Assembly (NCBI GenBank): GCA_050247075.1
Contig: JBFWUW010000003.1
Location: 1 to 64,000, forward strand
Length of the DNA: 64,000 nucleotides
Reading direction: 5' to 3'
Source: JBFWUW01 sp050247075
GTDB taxonomy: Bacteria > Planctomycetota > Planctomycetia > Pirellulales > JBFWUW01
Position 1 is the first letter of the stretch. The number at the start of each line of letters is the position of its first letter. The notes beneath the pieces are model-generated. The model did not search any database. It saw nothing but the letters and a program-made list of their open reading frames with translations, and was not told the DNA's origin. This document shows, piece after piece, positions 19,321 to 26,342 of this stretch. The translations under genes were made by a program, and so were the position numbers.

Positions 19321-19688
19321 GGTGAGCAAGGCCGTGGCGCCTGGGTTGCCCGCGGTTCGACAATCCGCGGAAGAAGTGGACATCCTTCCAATTTACTCCA
19401 CCCGCACGACCAATCAATCCGCTAAACGAAGGCCGAAATACTAACCACCCAATAGAACTCCACCCACAAGGGCTGTCTTATCTGCCGCATTAGACGGCAC
19501 TTACGGCGGCTTTTCAGCCTTTTGCCTCGGAAGACGGCCCCTTTCATGGTTTGACTTAGCTCGCCCGTAACCTATTGGTTTTCATATGCAAATTGCTTGT
19601 CGTTCTTTTCGGGATCCATCCGCGATGATTGGCCAAGGGGCCTAGCGTCTCATCGCACCGCGTCGCTGGCTTTCTTAGGAGAGTTTGG
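19321..19688. promoter_or_regulatory. Divergent intergenic region between the giant-protein locus and the GGDEF gene
   Basis: This 368-nt spacer between divergently transcribed genes must hold promoters for the long minus-strand locus and for the plus-strand GGDEF gene. It is less GC-rich than its surroundings around 19545-19615. The only site I am sure of is a good ribosome binding site (AGGAG, 7 nt before the ATG at 19689) for the GGDEF gene. No unambiguous sigma70 boxes could be picked by eye. Confidence 0.5.
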
Positions 19689-21269
19689 ATGTCTACGGGA
19701 CTTGTGTCTTTGTTGCCCATGATTTTGGCCGTGTCGGGCATGGCTTTGATGTTCGGCGGCGCAGCGGGCTGGTGGCTGGGCCGATCCCAAGGCAGCCGCG
19801 GCCAGCGCCCCGCTGGCAACCCTACGGAATCAGCACCTCCGATTGCTGCCGTCCCCCAGCCGGCAGCTAATGCCGAAGGTGGCCTGGATCGAGCCGAAGC
19901 CCAAGCCATGTTAGCCAAAATGCAGGAGTTGGCCGCGGGCATGGCCAGCAATGTTACCCAGCACCACGCCAGCGTACAGGCCGCCAGCAGCGAGCTGAAC
20001 ACCGCTCCCGACGGTACGCAATTGCCGCCGACGATGGCCCAAGCCGTGGCTTCCATTCTGGCGGCCAACGAACGGTTGAAGAGCGAGCTCGCCGCGGCCT
20101 CCCATAAGATCCAAGACCAGTCGCAACAAATCGCCGCCCGCATGGCCGAGTCGCGCACCGACGTGCTCACGGGGCTGGCGAATCGCCGCGCGTTCGATGA
20201 CGAAATCGCTAAGCGACTGGCGGAATGGCACGAGCAGCAGATCCCCACGGCCTTGGTGCTGTTGGATGTCGATCACTTCAAGAAATTCAACGACAAGCAC
20301 GGCCACCTGGCGGGCGACGAGGTTCTGCGCGGCGTGGGCCGAATGCTGAAGCAAACGGTGGGCAAAGCGGGCCTGGCTGCCCGCTATGGCGGCGAGGAGT
20401 TTGCCGCCATCCTGCCCAATGCCACCCGCGCTCAAGCCAATGAGTTGGCCGAAGCGATTCGGCAAGCGATTGAGTCCCATCGCTGCATGTTTGAAGGAGC
20501 TGAGTTGCGCGTCACTGCTAGTTCCGGCATGGCTCGTCCCACTACGGACGAGGCCGCCGCCGACTGGATTCGCCGGGCCGATGAGGCGCTGTACGCCTCG
20601 AAAAAGGCGGGCCGCAACTGCGTTAGCGAACACAATGGGCGAGAGTGCCGCCGCCTGTCGCCCATGGTCGAGGAGGCTGCTGCTTCCGCCCCGCCCTCGC
20701 GGGGAGCTAAGCCCCGCTCCGCCGTGCCCGCGGCATTGCACGACCCCATGACCGGCATGCATAGCCGCGAATCGCTCACCGAACAATTGGCCACCCGATT
20801 GGCCGAATGGCGGCGATCGGCCACACCCGTCAGTATCGCACTGATTGCCGTGGATGATTTCGCCGACATTCAACAACAGCATGGCGAGGCCACAACCAAC
20901 ATGGTCTTGGCTGCCGCGACGCAGTTTCTTAAAGCGGCACTCCGTGAAACCGATATGATCGCGCGGCATGCCGACGATTCGTTCGGCATTCTGCTCCCCG
21001 CTTCAGGGTTGCCCAAGGCCAGGCAAGTCGCCGAACGGATTCGCGCTGCAATCGACCGTTGCGACGCGCTCCGCAGTGCCGCTGGCAAGCCGTTGCGGTT
21101 CTCGGTCAGTGTTGGAATCACCGAATCGCAAATCGGCGACGATGCTCATCAAATGCTGGCGCGGGCCGCGGAACACCTGCAAGCAGCCGTGAAAGCCGGC
21201 GGCAATGCCACTTGTGGCAACGCCCAACCGCAAGCCGAATCACGCAAAGAGCAGGCCGTTAATAGCTAG
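19689..21269 (+). CDS. Membrane-bound protein with tandem GGDEF domains, second degenerate
   Basis: The ATG at 19689 follows AGGAG by 7 nt and begins a membrane helix (residues 4-31); a longer frame from 19629 is less likely. A linker and coiled-coil segment (about 60-155) leads to GGDEF domain 1 (about 158-310), with DVLTGLANRR, DVDHFKKFND and an intact GGEEF signature at 234-238. GGDEF domain 2 (about 352-505) retains DPMTG but has ADDSF in place of GGEEF (428-432), so it should not make c-di-GMP. No RxxD inhibitory site precedes either signature. The protein is 526 residues. The likely role is diguanylate cyclase signalling, with the second domain serving as a regulatory or dimerisation unit. 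Confidence 0.9.
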   Translation: MSTGLVSLLPMILAVSGMALMFGGAAGWWLGRSQGSRGQRPAGNPTESAPPIAAVPQPAANAEGGLDRAEAQAMLAKMQELAAGMASNVTQHHASVQAASSELNTAPDGTQLPPTMAQAVASILAANERLKSELAAASHKIQDQSQQIAARMAESRTDVLTGLANRRAFDDEIAKRLAEWHEQQIPTALVLLDVDHFKKFNDKHGHLAGDEVLRGVGRMLKQTVGKAGLAARYGGEEFAAILPNATRAQANELAEAIRQAIESHRCMFEGAELRVTASSGMARPTTDEAAADWIRRADEALYASKKAGRNCVSEHNGRECRRLSPMVEEAAASAPPSRGAKPRSAVPAALHDPMTGMHSRESLTEQLATRLAEWRRSATPVSIALIAVDDFADIQQQHGEATTNMVLAAATQFLKAALRETDMIARHADDSFGILLPASGLPKARQVAERIRAAIDRCDALRSAAGKPLRFSVSVGITESQIGDDAHQMLARAAEHLQAAVKAGGNATCGNAQPQAESRKEQAVNS

Positions 21270-21368
21270 CGATGATCGGCGTTGGATCCACCACCGGCAT
21301 CGCCTTGCCATGCCAGTGAATTGAGCGAGACCTAGTTGCCTTTGCAATCGCCAAATGGCAATGATAAA

Positions 21369-21457
21369 CTAACGCATCCTGCCTTGCGTATATTGTCGCT
21401 GGCCAGCCATGCCTGGCAGGCGAACGTATTCGCCTGACAATCCTGCCCATGCGTTAG
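21369..21457. repeat. 89-bp nested palindromic element
   Basis: The outer arms read CTAACGCAT and ATGCGTTAG. Inside them are ATTGTC/GACAAT arms, then AGGCGAA/TTCGCCT and a GCCAGCCATGCCTGGC palindrome. The whole stretch can fold as one cruciform or hairpin cluster. It lies in the 215-nt gap between the GGDEF gene and the DUF1501 gene. It could be a MITE/REP-like element or a terminator structure. Confidence 0.6.
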
Positions 21458-21484
21458 GGGCCTCCCTCGAGTGAGGATCCACCG

Positions 21485-22861
21485 ATGCTCGAAATCCAAG
21501 CTGGCCGCCGGTCATCCAATTGCCAAGGCACCACCCGCCGCACGGCCCTCAAGGCCGGTTTTCTCGGTCTGGCGGGCTTGTCGCTGGCTGACCTGTTGCG
21601 GCTGCAGGCTCAAGGCTCGGCCACCAAGAAGAATAACGCCGTCATTTTGCTCTGGTTGGATGGCGGGCCGAGCCAGTTGGAAACCTACGACCCCAAGCCC
21701 GAAGCGCCGGTCGAATATCGCGGGCCGTGGGATGCCATCTCCACCAACGTGCCGGGCATGCAAATTTCCGAGATTCTGCCCGGCCACGCCAAACATGCCG
21801 ACAAGATGGTCTTTGTCCGCTCGCTGCATCACGATACGGGCGACCACTTCGCCGGTGCCCACTGGATGCTGACCGGCAAATTCGGCTCGACAACTTTTAA
21901 CCTGCCGCAAAAATTCCCCTCGGTCGGTTCCTACGTGTCGCGGGTGCGCGGGGCCAACCAGCCCGGCGTGCCGGCCTACGTCGGTTTGCCTTCGGCCCAA
22001 AGCGTCTACCTGTTTCCCGGATATCAAGGCTCGGCCTATCTGGGCGCGCAGTACAACCCGTTCGATGTCGATACCGAGAACAAATATCTATCGGCGGTCG
22101 ATACGCGTCCGGTGCTGCGGCCGCGGTGCCTGCAAAACTTCACCGGATTGGAAGGCAATCGCACCGCCGAGCGCACCGAGTTGCTATCCAGCCTGGACGG
22201 CATCCGCCGCGAGGTCGATCAGCGCGGCACGATGAAGTCCGTCGATAAGTACCAGCAGCAGGCATTGGACATGATCCTGGGGGGCAAGGCCCAAGCCGCG
22301 TTCGATCTATCCAAGGAAGACCCGCGGCTAGCCGACCGCTACGGCCCCGGCCCGTGGGGCCGCTACACGCTGATGGCCCGTCGTCTGGTGGAGGCGGGCG
22401 TGACCTTTGTCACCGTCGATATGCCGCATTGGGACGACCACTCCAACATCAAGGAAGGGCACGGCTATAAGTTGCCGCACGTCGATATGGCGGTCAGCGG
22501 CCTGCTGGAGGATCTGCAAGACCGCGGCATGTTGGACAATGTGCTGGTGATCGTGATGGGCGAGTTTGGCCGTACTCCCAAGATCAACACCGGACAGCCC
22601 GGCATTCCCATTCCGGGCCGCGACCACTGGGGCAACGCCATTAGCGTGATGATGGCCGGTGGCGGCCTGCGCGGCGGTACCGTCGTCGGCGCGACCAATT
22701 CCAAGGCGGAACACCCGGTCGATCGGGCCATCACGCCCAGCAACTTGCTGGCCACGGTCTACAACGTAATGGGGATAGACCCCACGTTGATGTTCGAGGA
22801 CCGCGCCGGCCGGCCGACGGCCATCCTGGACGATATCGAGCCGCTCCACGAAGTGCTGTAG
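21485..22861 (+). CDS. DUF1501 family protein
   Basis: This 458-residue protein belongs to the planctomycete-rich DUF1501 family, which has a sulfatase/alkaline-phosphatase-like fold. The N-terminus has a twin-arginine-like leader (TTRRTALKAGFLGLAG). Family hallmarks follow: LLWLDGGPSQLETYDPK near residue 55, SLHHDTGDHFAGAH, the late MGEFGRTPKIN and GRDHWGNAISV blocks, and HPVDRAITPSNLLATVYNVMGID near the end. The substrate is unknown; a secreted or periplasmic location is inferred from the leader. There is a GAGG ribosome site 8 nt before the start. It is not paired with a DUF1549/DUF1553 gene here, as is often the case elsewhere. purU follows 16 nt later and may be co-transcribed. Confidence 0.9.
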   Translation: MLEIQAGRRSSNCQGTTRRTALKAGFLGLAGLSLADLLRLQAQGSATKKNNAVILLWLDGGPSQLETYDPKPEAPVEYRGPWDAISTNVPGMQISEILPGHAKHADKMVFVRSLHHDTGDHFAGAHWMLTGKFGSTTFNLPQKFPSVGSYVSRVRGANQPGVPAYVGLPSAQSVYLFPGYQGSAYLGAQYNPFDVDTENKYLSAVDTRPVLRPRCLQNFTGLEGNRTAERTELLSSLDGIRREVDQRGTMKSVDKYQQQALDMILGGKAQAAFDLSKEDPRLADRYGPGPWGRYTLMARRLVEAGVTFVTVDMPHWDDHSNIKEGHGYKLPHVDMAVSGLLEDLQDRGMLDNVLVIVMGEFGRTPKINTGQPGIPIPGRDHWGNAISVMMAGGGLRGGTVVGATNSKAEHPVDRAITPSNLLATVYNVMGIDPTLMFEDRAGRPTAILDDIEPLHEVL

Positions 22862-22877
22862 AGAATCGGCCGCGAAC

Positions 22878-23732
22878 ATGCAAACCATCATCACAGCCGT
22901 CGGGCCCGACAACCGCGGGCTGGCCGACCCGATCATTCATTACGTGACGGGCCAAGGGGCCAACATCGCCGAAATTCAGATGTACGACCATGACGAAGAG
23001 TCGCTCTTCGCCATGCTCTGCCGGGTGGAACTGCCGGCGGTCGAGTATCCGCCGTTGCAACAAGCCATGCAAGAGATCGGCCGGCTCAAGGGGTTGTCGA
23101 TCCGCGTTTGGTCGCCCGACGAACGGGGCGCGCGGCCGCGATTGGCGATTTGCTGCACGCACCGCACCGAGACCCCGCTGGCGTTGTTGCGCGCCATTCG
23201 CGACGGCCAGATCCGCGCCGAGGCCGCCGTGATGATCGGCAACCGCCCCACTTGCCGGGCGCTGGCCGAACAATTCGACGTGCCGTGGCAAATGGTGGGG
23301 GACGATACCGGCAATCCCGACGAGGAACAATTCATCGCCGTCTGCGACCAGCAACAGGTCGATTACATCATTCTGGCTCGTTACATGCGCGTGCTGCCGG
23401 CGGCGACTTGCTGGAAGTTCGCGGGCGGTCGAATCATCAACCTGCATCACGGGCTGCTCCCCAGCTTTCCCGGCATTCGCCCCTACCACGATGCCTTCGC
23501 CAGCCGCATGTTGACCTTCGGCGCAACCTGCCACTTCATCGTGCCGGAGCTAGACGCCGGCAACCAGATCATCAACCAATCGACCTTCACGGTTCCCCCC
23601 GGCATGAAGCTGGATGACATCATTCGCCTGGGCCAAGAAGACAACGAGCCGCGGTGCCTGGTGGAGGGGGTTCGCCGCGTGGTCGCCCGCGAGGTGCAGT
23701 TGCACTTTCACCGCGTGGTCGTACCCCGCTAG
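22878..23732 (+). CDS. purU: Formyltetrahydrofolate deformylase
   Basis: PurU hydrolyses 10-formyltetrahydrofolate to formate and tetrahydrofolate, balancing one-carbon pools for purine synthesis. The protein has 284 residues, the normal PurU size. The N-terminal ACT-like regulatory domain covers about residues 1-85 (begins ITAVGPDNRGLADPI). The formyltransferase catalytic domain covers about 92-284, with NLHHGLLPSFPG carrying the catalytic Asn and His, and FIVPELDAGNQI carrying the Asp. The segment FDVPWQMV plus DYIILARYMRVLP is typical of PurU. It is 16 nt after the DUF1501 stop, though no functional link is evident. A palindromic REP-like element follows the stop. Confidence 0.93.
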   Translation: MQTIITAVGPDNRGLADPIIHYVTGQGANIAEIQMYDHDEESLFAMLCRVELPAVEYPPLQQAMQEIGRLKGLSIRVWSPDERGARPRLAICCTHRTETPLALLRAIRDGQIRAEAAVMIGNRPTCRALAEQFDVPWQMVGDDTGNPDEEQFIAVCDQQQVDYIILARYMRVLPAATCWKFAGGRIINLHHGLLPSFPGIRPYHDAFASRMLTFGATCHFIVPELDAGNQIINQSTFTVPPGMKLDDIIRLGQEDNEPRCLVEGVRRVVAREVQLHFHRVVVPR

Positions 23733-23740
23733 CGATCTAA

Positions 23741-23769
23741 CTGTAGGAGCCGTCTCTGACGGCGATAAT
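23741..23769 (+). repeat. REP-like palindromic repeat, copy 1
   Basis: CTGTAGGAGCCGTCTCTGAC and the bases after it contain GCCGTC-TCT-GACGGC, a 6-bp stem with a short loop. Near-identical copies occur at 24182-24209 and 59414-59443 in the opposite orientation. This copy lies 9 nt after purU. Confidence 0.7.
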
Positions 23770-23832
23770 ACGGCGTCGCGAACAAACGACGATGCCGGCT
23801 GTCTTCGCCGGGTGCCCGCGCGGATCAGCCCG

Positions 23833-24141
23833 TCACGCCGGCTGCAAAATCTGCAAATGGCTGCGGACGATCAACGGCTTGACCCGCGGGCGGTACTCCA
23901 CCATGTGGGACGCGACGAGATGGGCTTGCAGGCATTCCAGATCTTGCCACCTCTCCACAATGACCACAGTGTCGGCCCGCGGCGGGCCTTGGGCCGGAAT
24001 GTCGGTGGGCAGATCGACAGACGGCCCATAGTCCAGGCAGCCGCGCTCGGCCAACACGGCCGGTACGATCTTGTGAAACTCCGCCAAGAAAGCCGCCCGG
24101 CCGCCTGGGACCAGTTCAATCGTCGCCAATACGTGGATCAT
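23833..24141 (-). CDS. Putative quinol monooxygenase, ABM (antibiotic biosynthesis monooxygenase) domain
   Basis: This 102-residue protein has the size and pattern of a single dimeric ferredoxin-like ABM domain: a first strand MIHVLATIELVPG, a helix with FLAEFHKIVPAVLAERGCLDY, a strand VVIVERWQDLECLQAHL, then a helix with SHMVEYRPRVKPLI. Relatives such as YgiN oxidise quinols or small phenolics without cofactors, but the substrate cannot be read from sequence. It has a 20-residue insertion (PTDIPAQGPPRAD) between strands. It is convergent with purU and flanked by inverted copies of the REP-like element. It stands alone, so no operon context helps. Confidence 0.8.
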   Translation of the reverse strand: MIHVLATIELVPGGRAAFLAEFHKIVPAVLAERGCLDYGPSVDLPTDIPAQGPPRADTVVIVERWQDLECLQAHLVASHMVEYRPRVKPLIVRSHLQILQPA

Positions 24142-24181
24142 GGTGTTTAGATAATAACTGTAGGGAGCGGGGGAAAGCCGA

Positions 24182-24209
24182 ATTGTCGCCGTCGGAGACG
24201 GCTCCTACA
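24182..24209 (-). repeat. REP-like palindromic repeat, copy 2
   Basis: This is the reverse-orientation match of the 23741 element (ATTGTCGCCGTCGGAGACGG and onward), with the same GCCGTC/GACGGC stem. Together with copy 1 it forms an inverted pair around the ABM gene. Confidence 0.7.
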
Positions 24210-24409
24210 AGCCATTGGCAGCGAAGGGGGCTGGCGGCTGACCACCGGGAAGCCCCAGCGGCGTTGGCATTCCAGCCAGATCGTCCAATCGATGCCGCTT
24301 CGATCAATCCGGTTGGACGATCAACTCCGCTCTCGCCATTCGCTTCGCTGCTGACCCAAACCACCCGCCGTTTTCTCCACGGCACGGCATGGCGGGCTCA
24401 AAATTGCGG

Positions 24410-25387
24410 TCAGTTCCCCTCGCTCGCCGCCTTGCGGATTGGAAAACCAAGCTGCTTATCGACCAGGTTCTTCAGCGGCTGGCCGGCCAGGTAGCGGCGC
24501 AAGTTGTCGCAAAAGAAATCGGTCATGTCGTCGATCCGCCGTGCGCTTTGGCCGGCGACATGCGGAGTTATGATGACATTGGGCATTTCCCACAGGCGGC
24601 TGCCAGGGGGGAGCGGCTCTTGTTCGGTAACGTCGAGCGCGGCACCCGCCAGGTGCCCGCTCTCCAGGGCCGCCACCAGCGCATCCTCTCGCAGCAGCTT
24701 GCCGCGGGCCATGTTGATCAACAACGACCCTGGCCGCATGTGGGCCAGTTGTTGTTGGCCCATCAGCCCGCGGGTCTGTTCGTTGAGCGGGGCCGACAGA
24801 AACACGATCTCCGCCTGGCTTAGCAGGTCGGGCAGCCGGTTGGCCGGCCAGAGTTCGGCGACCTCGGGAGGCTTATCGACCGGAAACAGGTCGGTCGCCA
24901 GAATACGCGTCTCGAACGGTGCCAGCACCTGTGCCAACCGCCGGCCGACGCCCCCCAGCCCCACGATGCCCACGGTGGCACCGGTCAGGTCGCGCGTGGG
25001 GCGGCGAATGAATTCCTTGTTTTGCTGGGCGCGAAAGAAAGTTGGCAGCCCGCGGCAGAGGGCCGTGGCCAAGGCGATGGCGTGTTCGGCCACCTGATCG
25101 GCCAATACGCCCGACGCGCTGGTCACTGGAATATCCGAGGCGATGACCGACGGCACCAGGCAATGGTCCATGCCGGCCGCCGACGACTGAATCCACCGCA
25201 GCCTGCCCTGGGCCACCACGTCATCCCAAGGTACCGGCACCTTGGCGTGCCCGCAAAAAATATCGGCGGCCAGGATTTCCTCGCCAATCCGTTCTTGGCC
25301 GGCATTGACGATCCGTGCCAATGGCGCGGCGGCGGCAATTTGTGATAGGTGCCGTTCTTCGACCGGATAACAAAGGACAATACGCAT
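24410..25387 (-). CDS. D-2-hydroxyacid dehydrogenase family protein
   Basis: The start at 25387 (MRIVLCYPVEE) gives a 325-residue protein, the usual size; a longer frame adds 30 low-quality residues. The Rossmann motif GIVGLGGVGRRLA lies near residues 139-151. The catalytic set follows the family pattern: Arg in NMARGKLLREDALV, Glu in DVTEQEPLP, and His in NVIITPHVAGQS. The enzyme should reduce a 2-oxo acid or oxidise a D-2-hydroxy acid with NAD(P). It lacks the C-terminal ACT domain of PGDH-type SerA, so glyoxylate/hydroxypyruvate reductase-like activity is as likely as any. It is divergent from the Uma2 gene, 224 nt away. Confidence 0.88.
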   Translation of the reverse strand: MRIVLCYPVEERHLSQIAAAAPLARIVNAGQERIGEEILAADIFCGHAKVPVPWDDVVAQGRLRWIQSSAAGMDHCLVPSVIASDIPVTSASGVLADQVAEHAIALATALCRGLPTFFRAQQNKEFIRRPTRDLTGATVGIVGLGGVGRRLAQVLAPFETRILATDLFPVDKPPEVAELWPANRLPDLLSQAEIVFLSAPLNEQTRGLMGQQQLAHMRPGSLLINMARGKLLREDALVAALESGHLAGAALDVTEQEPLPPGSRLWEMPNVIITPHVAGQSARRIDDMTDFFCDNLRRYLAGQPLKNLVDKQLGFPIRKAASEGN

Positions 25388-25611
25388 GGCGGATGGGTAA
25401 AGTAAGGGGGGGGGTGGAACCGCCGGCAAGATGCGTCCCGCGAATAAATTGTCATGAACCCATTTTCCATGCCGCAACTCCGTCGGCTTATTGTCACTGC
25501 CAGGCCAGCCACCACAAGGGGCGGGTCCAGAAGGTCAGGGCATGGCCGGAGATACTTTCAACCTATGCCGCGGCCCGATCGTTGGACTAGAATGCCAACG
25601 GAGGATGCCTG

Positions 25612-26196
25612 ATGTCTGTTGCCGAAAAGCCGTTGTTGACGCCCCAGGAATATTTGGCGATTGAACGCCAGGCCGATTTTCGCAGCGAGTTCTATCGCGG
25701 CGAGATGTTCGCCATGTCGGGCGCAAGCTTGGCTCACAATCTCATCAATGCCAATCTGGCACGGAAGGTGGGTAACGCCTTGGAGGAGGGGCCGTGCCTG
25801 CTCATGGCCAGCGACATGCGGGTAAGAGTTGGCCAGACCAGCTTGTATACGTACCCAGACATGGTGGTCGTTTGCGACGATCCGCGGTATGAGGACGACG
25901 AACTTGACACGCTGGCCAATCCCAACGTGATCGTTGAAGTGCTGTCTGGCTCGACGGAAAAATATGACCGCGGAGCCAAATTCGCCTTGTATCGCCAGTT
26001 GCCATCGCTGAAGGAATACGTGCTGATCGCGCAAGACCAGCCACTTGTAGAGCGCTATATCCGGCAGCCCGACGAATCGTGGGTGTTGACAGCCGTGAGC
26101 GGGCTCGATCAATCTTTTTCCTTCGGCACGCTGCCAGCTACGGTGCCGCTGGCGGAAATCTACCGAAACGTAAAGTTCGGGAAGATTGAGCGTTAA
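25612..26196 (+). CDS. Uma2 family (DUF820) restriction-endonuclease-fold protein
   Basis: This 194-residue protein is typical of the Uma2 family, which adopts a PD-(D/E)XK nuclease fold. The opening LTPQEYLAIERQADFRSEFYRGEMFAMSGAS is characteristic. Core motif residues appear as YPDMVVVCDD (Asp), NVIVEVLSGSTEKYDRGAKFALYR (Glu-x-Leu...Lys) and LKEYVLIAQDQPLVE. A GGAGG ribosome site lies 8 nt upstream of the ATG. Family members are abundant in cyanobacteria and planctomycetes and their cellular role is unsettled; some may come from mobile elements. It is convergent with the HEAT-repeat gene across a strong hairpin. Confidence 0.88.
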   Translation: MSVAEKPLLTPQEYLAIERQADFRSEFYRGEMFAMSGASLAHNLINANLARKVGNALEEGPCLLMASDMRVRVGQTSLYTYPDMVVVCDDPRYEDDELDTLANPNVIVEVLSGSTEKYDRGAKFALYRQLPSLKEYVLIAQDQPLVERYIRQPDESWVLTAVSGLDQSFSFGTLPATVPLAEIYRNVKFGKIER

Positions 26197-26258
26197 AGCG
26201 CTGGGTTGGCCAGCGACGGCGGCTACTTGGCCGCCGCCACAAAGTCTGCGCCGCGTTC

Positions 26259-26298
26259 GGCGATCCATGCCGGGCAATATCACCCGGCATGGATCGCC
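26259..26298. terminator. Strong hairpin between convergent genes, likely bidirectional terminator
   Basis: A perfect 16-bp inverted repeat (GGCGATCCATGCCGGG with its complement) surrounds an 8-nt loop, CAATATCA. It sits between the 3' ends of the Uma2 gene and the HEAT-repeat gene. There is no T-run, so factor-independent termination is not certain. Confidence 0.65.
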
Positions 26299-26342
26299 AT
26301 TTCGCGCAGTGAGCCGGCACGGCGGGAGCCATGCGGCTACGG

